NCBI GenBank assembly: GCA_002869165.1
Contig: PKTK01000008.1
Location: forward strand, 1 to 64,000
DNA from: Candidatus Parcubacteria bacterium
GTDB taxonomy: Bacteria; Patescibacteria; ABY1; BM507; UBA12075
Direction: 5' to 3'
DNA length: 64,000 nucleotides
This document shows positions 35,245 through 43,218 of the stretch, one piece after another. The notes beneath the pieces were generated by a model. That model saw nothing but the letters and a program-made list of their open reading frames with translations. It had not been told where the DNA came from and made no database searches. Every line of letters starts with the position of its first letter. Position 1 is the first letter of the stretch. Made by a program: the position numbers and the translations under genes.

Positions 35245-36573
35245 ATGCAAGAGCAACCAACTACTTCTGACATAAACCAAGAATCTGAGCTAGATAAAGA
35301 GCAGCAAACAGAATCTAATCTTGAAAAAATCGAAGAATCGGCTATCACAAAAATTGATTATATTAAAGTACCTGTAAAAAGACTGGACTCTCTACTTGAT
35401 CTAGTTGAAGAACTTCTAATAAACAGAATGCATATTGAGGAGATCAGTCAAAGAAATCCAGAACTAAAAAATGTTTTTTCACACATGGATATGTTAATCT
35501 CAGGAATTCAATTCGAAGTTACTCAGTCAAGACTAGTTCCGGTAGAACAAGCCTTTGCTAGATTCCCAAGAATGATACGTGACTTATCTCAAAAAGAAAA
35601 TAAAAAAATTAACTTTGAAGTCAGCGGTGGTGAAATTGAACTGGATAGATCGGTTGTCGATAAACTTGGCGAACCGCTAATCCATCTTCTAAGAAATGCT
35701 GTTGATCATGGCATAACTGAAGAAGGTAAAATAAATCTATCAGCTATAAGAAAAAGTGAGAGAGTCCAATTTGTTGTTGAAAACATCGGTGAAAAAATAA
35801 ATATTGAAAAAATCAAAAAAGTAGCCTTAAGCAAGGGCTTAGTAACCACGCAAACCATTTCAGAGATGAAAGAAAGCGCTATAATTGACTTCATCTTTCA
35901 CCCAAACTTTTCAACCAAAGATCATGTAACAGAAATATCTGGACGTGGAGTAGGATTAAATGTAGTAAAAAAGTTCGCCGATTCTTTCAATGGCAGAATT
36001 CTTGCTGAAAATACTGATAAAGGAGCTAGGTTTATTTTAGAACTTCCGCAGACTTTAGCAATAATAGAAACCTTATTGGTTGAGGTAAATAAATCAATAT
36101 TTGCTATCCCTTTTACTGATATTGAAAGATCAGTTAAGGTGTATAACACCGATATCAAAAGAATGGCTGACAGGGATATGGGAGTTATTGACGGCACAAA
36201 TATTCCGCTAATTGACCTTAGCGAATCATTTAAATACGTTGATGCCATCAAAAAAGTTGTCCATGTTAAAAATTCAGAAGGGAAAAAAATTAGTAATAGC
36301 GAATTAACAAACCCCGAAGAGCTAAAAACAACAGAAAACCAAGAAAAAGCAATCAAAAAAGACCATAAGTTAGTAGTTTTGGTTAAAAAAGAAGAGGGTA
36401 TGGCTGGCATTGTGGTTGATTCCCTAATCACCGAACAAGAAGTTATAGTTAAACCATTTACGTCAATGCTACAAAATATAAAAGAATTTTCTGGTTCCAC
36501 TATCTTAGGAGACGGTCGAGTGGTTTTAATTCTTGATGTTCTAAATATCATTAAAACATTAAATAAATTATAA
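35245..36573 (+). CDS. cheA: CheA kinase core: dimerisation, ATPase, CheW-like domains
   Basis: A 442-aa frame holding P3 (about 38-92, VPVKRLDSLLDLVEELLINRM), the P4 ATP-binding domain (about 95-270) and a CheW-like P5 domain (about 272-440). The N box is normal (LGEPLIHLLRNAVDHG) and so is G2 (SGRGVGLNVVKKF). The G1 box, usually DDGxG, reads V-E-N-I-G-E-K-I at 178-185, so the adenine-binding Asp is missing, and the N-box-to-G1 loop is about a dozen residues shorter than usual. Kinase activity is therefore doubtful. P5 carries an extra hydrophilic insert near 345-375. It is the continuation of the P1 frame at 34786 across a TAA. If translated separately, its start would be the ATG at 35245, which has no Shine-Dalgarno. 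Confidence 0.85.
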   Translation: MQEQPTTSDINQESELDKEQQTESNLEKIEESAITKIDYIKVPVKRLDSLLDLVEELLINRMHIEEISQRNPELKNVFSHMDMLISGIQFEVTQSRLVPVEQAFARFPRMIRDLSQKENKKINFEVSGGEIELDRSVVDKLGEPLIHLLRNAVDHGITEEGKINLSAIRKSERVQFVVENIGEKINIEKIKKVALSKGLVTTQTISEMKESAIIDFIFHPNFSTKDHVTEISGRGVGLNVVKKFADSFNGRILAENTDKGARFILELPQTLAIIETLLVEVNKSIFAIPFTDIERSVKVYNTDIKRMADRDMGVIDGTNIPLIDLSESFKYVDAIKKVVHVKNSEGKKISNSELTNPEELKTTENQEKAIKKDHKLVVLVKKEEGMAGIVVDSLITEQEVIVKPFTSMLQNIKEFSGSTILGDGRVVLILDVLNIIKTLNKL

Positions 36574-36586
36574 TTAATAAAAAAAT

Positions 36587-37219
36587 ATGGAAAATAATGA
36601 AGTTATGTTCAACGAATATGAATTAGACCAAATCAAAGAGGTCATTAATATTGGAGCCAGTCATTCATCAACTGCGCTATCTCAACTTGTAAATAAAAAA
36701 GTGATTATCTCTGTCCCCGAAATAACCATTGATAAAGTTGAAAATATCTCTAATATCATTGGTGATAACGAAAAAGTAGTTACTGCCATTCTACTTAACG
36801 TCTTAGGTGATGCCCCAGGAAATATTGTTTTCATGTTTACTCATGATGATGCTACCAGAAACTTTATTAAACTAATTTCCAACAAAGAAGAATCAAAAGC
36901 ACAATACTTAGATGAATTTGATTTATCTATCCTAAAAGAAACTGGAAATATTCTTGCTGGTGCTTCACTAAATGCTTTGTCAGTATTTCTAGGCGCATCG
37001 ATAATTCAATCAGTATCAGAATCTATCACTGACATGCTTGGTTCAATTGTAAATACAATCATGGGAGAAATTGGTCAAAGATCATCAACTGCTATAATTT
37101 GTAGAGTCACTTTTGAAATTGAAGGTGAAGATGTGAAGAATCCTGAATTATATTATTTTATCGACCCTAAGGCAACTGGAAAAATACTTGAAATGATCAA
37201 AAAGAAGCTTGGCGCTTAA
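36587..37219 (+). CDS. cheC: CheC-type CheY-P phosphatase
   Basis: CheC removes phosphate from CheY-P and interacts with CheD. The 210-aa length is typical of CheC. Both pseudo-repeats carry the phosphatase motif (D/S)xxxExxN: D-Q-I-K-E-V-I-N near residues 14-21, followed by P after 22 residues, and S-I-L-K-E-T-G-N near 112-119. In the second site the conserved Pro after 22 residues is Ser. The first motif is followed by IGASHSSTALS where CheC usually has IGAGNAATALS. It sits 13 bases after cheA and before cheD, the usual pairing in Bacillus- and Thermotoga-type pathways. Confidence 0.88.
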   Translation: MENNEVMFNEYELDQIKEVINIGASHSSTALSQLVNKKVIISVPEITIDKVENISNIIGDNEKVVTAILLNVLGDAPGNIVFMFTHDDATRNFIKLISNKEESKAQYLDEFDLSILKETGNILAGASLNALSVFLGASIIQSVSESITDMLGSIVNTIMGEIGQRSSTAIICRVTFEIEGEDVKNPELYYFIDPKATGKILEMIKKKLGA

Positions 37220-37245
37220 ATTTAATTACTACTTTAAAAAAATAA

Positions 37246-37743
37246 ATGACAAAAGACATAACATTAAAAGTCGGGGAGATGGTTGCTGTAAAAGGAAAAT
37301 ACCTTATCAAGTCAATTGGAATTGGTTCTTGCGTTGTAGTTGTTATTTTTGACAAAGAAGAAAATATCGCAGCTATGTGCCACTCAATGCTCCCAAGCCC
37401 TTTAGAAGGAGACAAAAGTAAAGGACAGGGTCGTTTTGTTGATAATGTTCAGATATATGATGCAAAATATGTTGAATCAACCATTCCAAAAATGCTAGAC
37501 CTGGTATTAAAACTAGGAGGAAGAAAAGACAAATTAAAAGCAAAAATTGTGGGAGGGGCTACCATGTTCAAGTCTTTTTCACCAGACAACTCATCAGTAG
37601 GAACAAACAACGTCACTTTAACAAAAAAAATGCTCAATGATTTGAAGCTAACCATTAAATCTGAAAATACTGGTGGCAACCATGGCCGATCAGTTAGCTT
37701 TAATACTACAAATGCAGTAATGAGCGTCAATTCAAGAATCTAA
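37246..37743 (+). CDS. cheD: CheD receptor glutamine deamidase
   Basis: Deamidates receptor glutamines and stimulates CheC. The 165-aa protein has the catalytic Cys in IGIGSCVVVVIFD, the His in MCHSMLPSP and the conserved region KIVGGATMF. It ends with the typical ENTGGNHGRSVSFNTTNA block. Length is normal. It is followed six bases later by the receiver gene. Confidence 0.9.
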   Translation: MTKDITLKVGEMVAVKGKYLIKSIGIGSCVVVVIFDKEENIAAMCHSMLPSPLEGDKSKGQGRFVDNVQIYDAKYVESTIPKMLDLVLKLGGRKDKLKAKIVGGATMFKSFSPDNSSVGTNNVTLTKKMLNDLKLTIKSENTGGNHGRSVSFNTTNAVMSVNSRI

Positions 37744-37749
37744 ATTAAT

Positions 37750-38121
37750 ATGAAAGTATTAGTCATTGACGAAGACAAATTCGTTATAAATATTTATGAA
37801 TCAGAATTCCACCAACAAAATATAGAAGTAGTGGCTGCTTTTGATGGCGATGATGGCTGGGAAAAAGTAAAAGCAGAAAAACCAGATTTAATCATAATGG
37901 AACTTATACTATTCAAAATAAATGGTTTTGATCTAATAAAAAAAATAAAAAACGATAAAAAACTGAAAAATATCCCCATTGTAGTCTGTTCATCACTTAA
38001 TCAACAGGATGATATAGACGAATCCATGAAACTTGGAGCTTTAAAATATTTTTCAAAACAAACTTACTCTCTAAAACAAGTCACCAAAGAAGTTTTAGAC
38101 ATACTAATATCCCTAATGTAA
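37750..38121 (+). CDS. Receiver-like protein with Glu at phosphorylation site
   Basis: A 123-aa receiver fold. The acidic pocket is present (VIDEDKF), the Thr/Ser switch position reads VVCSSL and the conserved Lys is in YFSKQ. The phospho-acceptor is replaced: where related proteins have LMDLMLPK, this has IIMELILFK, so E51 replaces Asp and the following Pro is lost. A Glu here often mimics the phosphorylated state, so this may be a constitutively 'on' or purely structural adaptor. It lies between cheD and pilB (one base before pilB), so PilB or another pilus protein could be the target. Confidence 0.8.
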   Translation: MKVLVIDEDKFVINIYESEFHQQNIEVVAAFDGDDGWEKVKAEKPDLIIMELILFKINGFDLIKKIKNDKKLKNIPIVVCSSLNQQDDIDESMKLGALKYFSKQTYSLKQVTKEVLDILISLM

Positions 38122-38122
38122 G

Positions 38123-39817
38123 ATGAAACTATCTGACAGCCAATTAAAAATGCTTCTCTTGGGCTCCAGTTTAATTACCTATGACAAATTGAATATTGCT
38201 GAACACGAAGCAAAGGAAAAAAATATTTCCTTGCTAGAAACTCTTCCCATCTTAGGATTTATTTCTTCTGACAGACTTGGAAGAATAGTCGCTTCTGAAC
38301 TCAAATATAACTACATCAATCTCTCAAAAGAGGAAATAAACAAGGAGGCCCTATCATTAATTCCTGAAAAAGTTGCCAAACACAAAGGCATACTTGCTTT
38401 TGGTTATACAGATAGAGGAATCAAACTTGGTATGACTGATCCGGATGACATTGAGGCGATACAATTAGTTGAAAAAAAGACCCAAAAAAAAGTAATCCCC
38501 TTCTACATTACCAGGCAAGACCTTGAACAAACTCTTTCAAAACATAAAGGCAGTATTGAAAAAGAATTCAAACAACTTTTGAAAAAAATTCACGATGTTG
38601 AAAATAACATAGAAGAAAAAGACAGAATTGTAATTAAACTAGTAGATTCTTTACTCTATCTTAGTTACCAACAAAAAGTATCTGATATTCACCTTGAGCC
38701 ACACGAAGATGAAGTTTTTGTTCGTTTTCGCATTGATGGTGTATTAAAAGATATTCTAAAAATGGAAAAAAGTACTTATGAACTAATGCTTGCCAGAATT
38801 AAAATTCTATCCAGAATAAGAACCGATGATCACCTGAAGGCTCAAGACGGCAAATTAAAATTTGAAACTGATATTGAAGATATTGATATTCGTGTATCTG
38901 TACTACCTATCACCAATGGAGAAAAAGTTGTTATGCGTATTCTGAGTTCACAAAGAACCAAATTTGGTTTAGCTGATCTTGGTTTGTCGGAAGAAAATTT
39001 AAAAATACTTTTAAAATTAATAACCAATCCTCATGGCATGATATTGGTTACTGGGCCAACTGGGTCTGGTAAAACTACTTCAATTTATGGTGTTATGAAA
39101 TTATTGAACAAACGTGAAGTAAATGTAGCAAGTATTGAAGATCCTGTAGAGTACAATATAGATGGTGTTAACCAAATACAAGTGAATGAAAAAGCTGGCC
39201 TTACTTTTGCTTCTGGTCTTAGATCGATTCTTCGTCAAGATCCAGACATTATAATGATTGGTGAAATTCGTGATGAAGAAACTGCTGACATTGCAGTAAA
39301 TTCTGCTCTAACTGGTCACTTGGTGTTATCTACTCTACACACAAACAATGCTGCCACTACCCTACCCCGTTTACTTGATATGAACATTGAGCCATTTCTA
39401 GTCGCCTCAACTGTTAACGTTGCCATTGCTCAAAGATTAGTAAGGGCTAACTGTGTAAAATGCCGAACTTCATACAGACTGACTGAAGAAGAAATAAATA
39501 TTATAAAAAGTGAACCAAATATCATGAAGATTATTCAAGAAGAAGGCTTCAGCGAAGAATTAGAAAAAATAAGATTGTATAAAGGTGTTGGTTGTGATGC
39601 TTGCTCTCATACTGGTTTCAAAGGACGAATTGGAATTTTTGAGTTATTGGTTCTAGACGAAGAAATTAGAAGACTGATTGTCAATCGTGCATCTAGTGAC
39701 GATCTGCAAGAAGCTGCGATCAAAGCAGGTATGACCTCTATGCTTCATGATGGAATTATTAAAGCCTTTAAAGGTACAACAACTCTAATGGAAGTATTTA
39801 GAGTTACAAGAGAATAA
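38123..39817 (+). CDS. pilB: PilB/GspE-type pilus assembly ATPase (copy 1)
   Basis: Hexameric ATPase that powers pilus extension from the cytoplasmic face. Residues 1-140 form an MshEN-like N-terminal domain, in some systems a cyclic-di-GMP sensor. The ATPase core follows with Walker A GPTGSGKTTS (311-320), an Asp box near EDPVEYNIDG, Walker B IIMIGEIRDEETA and a His box LSTLHTNNAA. A four-cysteine zinc motif is present (CVKC ... CDAC). Length 564 aa is normal. A paralogue is encoded at 51011-52699. The pilC gene follows two bases later. Confidence 0.93.
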   Translation: MKLSDSQLKMLLLGSSLITYDKLNIAEHEAKEKNISLLETLPILGFISSDRLGRIVASELKYNYINLSKEEINKEALSLIPEKVAKHKGILAFGYTDRGIKLGMTDPDDIEAIQLVEKKTQKKVIPFYITRQDLEQTLSKHKGSIEKEFKQLLKKIHDVENNIEEKDRIVIKLVDSLLYLSYQQKVSDIHLEPHEDEVFVRFRIDGVLKDILKMEKSTYELMLARIKILSRIRTDDHLKAQDGKLKFETDIEDIDIRVSVLPITNGEKVVMRILSSQRTKFGLADLGLSEENLKILLKLITNPHGMILVTGPTGSGKTTSIYGVMKLLNKREVNVASIEDPVEYNIDGVNQIQVNEKAGLTFASGLRSILRQDPDIIMIGEIRDEETADIAVNSALTGHLVLSTLHTNNAATTLPRLLDMNIEPFLVASTVNVAIAQRLVRANCVKCRTSYRLTEEEINIIKSEPNIMKIIQEEGFSEELEKIRLYKGVGCDACSHTGFKGRIGIFELLVLDEEIRRLIVNRASSDDLQEAAIKAGMTSMLHDGIIKAFKGTTTLMEVFRVTRE

Positions 39818-39819
39818 AT

Positions 39820-40902
39820 ATGAATGATGAAAACAAAAAAACTTTAGACAAAGATATTTACTTGGGTGGGGTTTCTTTTACCCAAAAACTCATTTTTGCT
39901 AGATATTTATCAATCATGCTTAAATCCGGCCTTACTATCACTGAAGCGCTAGAAATTATTTATGACCAAGCTAGTGGTAAATTTAAAACAATTGTAAATA
40001 AAATATCCAAATCCGTTCAATCAGGTAACTCTCTTTCCGAATCAATAAAACAATTTCCCAACATCTTTTCTAATCTGATGATTAATTCAACTTACGCTGG
40101 AGAGGTTTCAGGAACCTTAGAGGAAAACTTAAAAAGCATTGCTGAACAACTTGAAGAACAAAAAGAACTTCGAAGTAAAATTACAAGTGCGATGGTTTAT
40201 CCTATAATCATCCTAGTTGCTACATTCTTTTTGGGAATGGCCATGGCATTTTTAGTTTTGCCAAAAATAACCCCTTTATTTGAGGGCATGAATATGGATC
40301 TGCCGGTAACCACCAGAGCTCTCATTGCTATGTCAAATTTAGTAGAAGCACATGGCGTTAGCTTGTTCCTATCTATAATTTTCAGCTTTTCATTTCTGAT
40401 TTGGTTAGCAAGAAGAGATTTTTCAAGGCCTGTTATCCATTATCTGACACTTCATATTCCCTTGGTAAAAAAAATTACCAAAAATTACAACATGGCAAGT
40501 TTCTGTCTTACTTTTGGAACCATGCTTAAAAGTGGCATTAGCATTGATAAGGCTTTACAGATTGCTGCTAAGACTGTATCCAACTATTATTATAGAAAAA
40601 ATTTAATCACAGTAGCCGAAAGGACCGCGCATGGCTCAAAACTGTCTGATAACCTCCAAGAATTTGATGCTTATTTCCCTAAGTTAATGATTAGCATGGT
40701 GAAGGTTGGAGAAAGATCTGGAAATCTTGAAGAAACTATGTTTTATCTTTCTGATTTTTATAAAAAAGAAGTTGATTTTGCCACTAAATCACTATCAACA
40801 GCCATCGAGCCAATTATGCTTATTGGTATTGGTATTGTTGTAGCAACCATGGCAATGTCTATTATTACCCCAATTTATCAAATAACAGGTAATGTTAGTT
40901 AA
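39820..40902 (+). CDS. pilC: PilC/GspF-type inner membrane platform protein
   Basis: Membrane platform for pilus assembly that contacts PilB. The 360-aa protein has two T2SSF domains (about 25-145 and 225-350) and three membrane helices (about 122-145, 178-198 and 325-350). The motifs LSIMLKSGLTITEALEI and its repeat LTFGTMLKSGISIDKALQIA are typical, as are VGERSGNLEETM and the end EPIMLIGIGIVV. It overlaps the next prepilin gene by 11 bases. It is the only pilC in the window although there are two pilB genes. Confidence 0.92.
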   Translation: MNDENKKTLDKDIYLGGVSFTQKLIFARYLSIMLKSGLTITEALEIIYDQASGKFKTIVNKISKSVQSGNSLSESIKQFPNIFSNLMINSTYAGEVSGTLEENLKSIAEQLEEQKELRSKITSAMVYPIIILVATFFLGMAMAFLVLPKITPLFEGMNMDLPVTTRALIAMSNLVEAHGVSLFLSIIFSFSFLIWLARRDFSRPVIHYLTLHIPLVKKITKNYNMASFCLTFGTMLKSGISIDKALQIAAKTVSNYYYRKNLITVAERTAHGSKLSDNLQEFDAYFPKLMISMVKVGERSGNLEETMFYLSDFYKKEVDFATKSLSTAIEPIMLIGIGIVVATMAMSIITPIYQITGNVS

Positions 40903-41371
40903 AATATTACAAAAAGAAAAAGGCTTTACATTAATTGAATTACTTATTGTTATTGCCATAATTATGATTGTGGCATCTTTTGCTTTTCCGGTTTTCTCGA
41001 ATATTCAAAATTCAACCCTATTAAAAGATGCCAGTGACCAATGTCTACAAGCAGCTAGACAAGCAAAAAATTCCTCATGTTCAGGTAAAGACAACAATGA
41101 TCATGGTTTATATTTTCAACATAGCTCTGAGGCAAAAGACAAAATAGTAATTTTTACTGGTAAAACTTATTTATCCAGAGACACAAACAAAGATATTGAA
41201 ATATCCTTTGAAAAAACCATTAGTCTAAGCAACACCTTTACTGACAACCAAATTATTTTTTATCAAAATTCTTGCCTACCAGACCAAAACGGAATTATTA
41301 ATATTTCTGCTAGCTCATTATCTAAAAATATCAATCTATCTATTAATTCCATAGGAATAATAAGCGAATAA
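40892..41371 (+). CDS. Type IV prepilin-like protein
   Basis: A 159-aa protein with a class III signal: short basic leader, cleavage at G/F in KEKGFTLIELLIVIAIIMIV (Glu at +5), and a hydrophobic helix followed by a small soluble domain (about 35-159) with one cysteine pair (C-LQAAR and SCSG). GspH/PilE-like minor pilin is the best guess. Overlap with pilC and close spacing to further prepilins mark a minor-pilin cluster. Confidence 0.85.
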   Translation: MLVKILQKEKGFTLIELLIVIAIIMIVASFAFPVFSNIQNSTLLKDASDQCLQAARQAKNSSCSGKDNNDHGLYFQHSSEAKDKIVIFTGKTYLSRDTNKDIEISFEKTISLSNTFTDNQIIFYQNSCLPDQNGIINISASSLSKNINLSINSIGIISE

Positions 41372-41372
41372 A

Positions 41373-42338
41373 ATGAAGAAAGAAAATGGTAACTCTTTAA
41401 TTGAAGTAATTATAGCTTTAGCAATCTTTAATTGGTTTGCTTCTTAACTTACCAGCTTGGCTCTAGGAAGCTTGGCTCTAGCTACTTCTACTTCCAAACA
41501 CAGTAAAGCAGAATTCCTAGCTCAAGAAGGAATGGAAATTGTTAATGTAATCAAGTCTCGAGCTTGGAATGAACTAAATATTAATCAAAGTGGTTTACAA
41601 ATTATAGACAATGAATGGTATTTTGCTGGCGAAGGAACAAGCGAACAAATTGGAGAATATAGTCGTACGATTTTTTTAAGTGATGTCTTTAGAGATGAAA
41701 ACTATAATATTGTTCCGTCCACCAGTCCGCAAATAATTCTAGATACCTTCAGTAAAAAGGTGAAAGCAAAGGTTACTTGGACCAGTGCTAGAAATGCACA
41801 AAACTATATCAGCTATCAGAGTATTGTTAGTAACTGGGATTCATTAGATTGGACTCAAAATGACTGGTCTGGTGGAAACGGCCAAAGCATCTGGTCAATC
41901 ACAGATAGATATGATAGTCAAGACTCAAATATGGAAACCGGAGTAACTGGTCAATTAACTTTGGTTGATATTGGTAGTTCAACTTTAGCAAACATTGCCT
42001 ATCTTGATTCATCAGCATTTGATATGGGTGAATACTCACAAGCCAATAGTATCTATTGGACAGGTAGTATTCCAAACGCTTGTAGTGTTTGCGAAATTCA
42101 AATCAGAATAAAAACTGCACCTGACAATGCTGGCTCCCCTGGTACTTGGTCAAGTACCTGGTGTGGACCAAACGGAGAAAATGGAGATAGTCTTGATTAT
42201 TATTCATCTTCAAGTACCAAAGAACTCATTCACACTGATCACAATGAAGATAGATGGATAAAATACAGAATAACACTACTTGGAGATAGCATTGATACCC
42301 CCATTCTTGAATCAATAACGATAAATTACAAACAATGA
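41373..42338 (+). pseudogene. PilV-like prepilin gene with in-frame TAA
   Basis: An ATG at 41373 opens a prepilin leader and helix (KKENGNSLIEVIIALAIF) that hits TAA at 41445-41447 in the hydrophobic helix. The same frame continues as T-S-L-A-L-G-S-L-A-L-A-T..., the usual second half of such helices, and then HSKAEFLAQEGMEIVNVIKSRAW, typical of PilV-like minor pilins, to a stop at 42338. The part from 41457 (Met) is open on its own for 293 codons but lacks any leader peptide, so it cannot be exported as a pilin unless the TAA is read through. The whole frame would be 321 residues with a long C-terminal beta domain (about 165-320). The next gene overlaps the end by four bases. Confidence 0.75.
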
Positions 42339-42832
42339 GAAATAATAATGGTTTTACCTTAATCGAAACATTAATATATATATCAATTATCGGTGGTGTA
42401 ATAATGAGTTTTACTTCTTTCAGTCTTTCAATATCATCACTTAGAAATAAAAATTTTTCCTCTCAAGAAACGATCACAAACTCAAGAATTGCAATGGGTG
42501 TTATTAGTGACTATATTAAGCAAGCTGAATCAGTTATAAGCCCAGCCAAAGGAGAAACTTCTACTTTTCTTCTCCTGGACATGCCTGAATCTATTGACGA
42601 TATTAGATTCGAGTTAAACGACGGAACAATATATTTAAAAGAAGGATCAGAAACCCCTCAAGCGCTTGTAAGTAATTATGTAAGTGTAAACACTTTAAAT
42701 TTTTCTAATTATGGAGGAGATTTTTCAAATGATATAATAAAAGTAAGCCTAAACGCTAATTATAGATATAATTCAAGTATTGATTTTCAATATGAACAAA
42801 ATTTAGAAACAAGCGTAAGTCTAAGAAATTAA
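42335..42832 (+). CDS. PilW-like minor prepilin
   Basis: A 165-aa protein with a prepilin leader and helix: NNNGFTLIETLIYISIIGGVIMSF, cleavage before F with Glu at +5. The soluble part has the PilW-like helix NSRIAMGVISDYIKQAESVI and a beta-rich end. ATGA overlap with the preceding gene indicates translational coupling. Confidence 0.8.
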   Translation: MRNNNGFTLIETLIYISIIGGVIMSFTSFSLSISSLRNKNFSSQETITNSRIAMGVISDYIKQAESVISPAKGETSTFLLLDMPESIDDIRFELNDGTIYLKEGSETPQALVSNYVSVNTLNFSNYGGDFSNDIIKVSLNANYRYNSSIDFQYEQNLETSVSLRN

Positions 42833-42836
42833 AACA

Positions 42837-43214
42837 ATGAATAAAAACGGTTTTTCAGTTTTAGTATTAGTTATAATAATTGGTGCCTCAGCACTTATAA
42901 TGACAAAGGGGGCGGCATGGTTTAGCTTGCGAGGACTCGATATGAGCTTAGATTCAGACCAAGGGAGCAAGGCTAAGTATGTTGCAGAGGCTTGTATAAA
43001 TGATGCTCTACTAAGATTGCAGGCTGATAATAATTTTTCAACTAGCTCTCAGTCAATAAATATAAACGATTGTGAATGTACTTATAGTGTAATTTCAGAC
43101 ACCTTTGATAGAATAATAAATTCTAGTGGCGCATGTGAAAATTTTAATATAGACCTAAAAACAACTGCTAATATACAAAATGGTCTAACAATTTCTAAAT
43201 GGGAATACAACTAA
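42837..43214 (+). CDS. PilX-like small prepilin-type membrane protein
   Basis: A 125-aa protein with a short leader and hydrophobic helix: NKNGFSVLVLVIIIGASALI. It lacks the usual Glu at +5 (V-L-V instead), as is seen in PilX/GspK-like members. The region KAKYVAEACINDALLRLQ resembles the PilX helix, and a C-x-C pair (DCECTY) follows. It sits at the end of the minor prepilin run, just before pilM. Confidence 0.7.
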   Translation: MNKNGFSVLVLVIIIGASALIMTKGAAWFSLRGLDMSLDSDQGSKAKYVAEACINDALLRLQADNNFSTSSQSININDCECTYSVISDTFDRIINSSGACENFNIDLKTTANIQNGLTISKWEYN

Positions 43215-43218
43215 AAAA

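Noticed and set aside
35922..36551. Long antisense open frame over cheA (209 codons)
   Set aside because: Serine/threonine-rich shadow of an AT-rich gene; no ribosome site or known domain.
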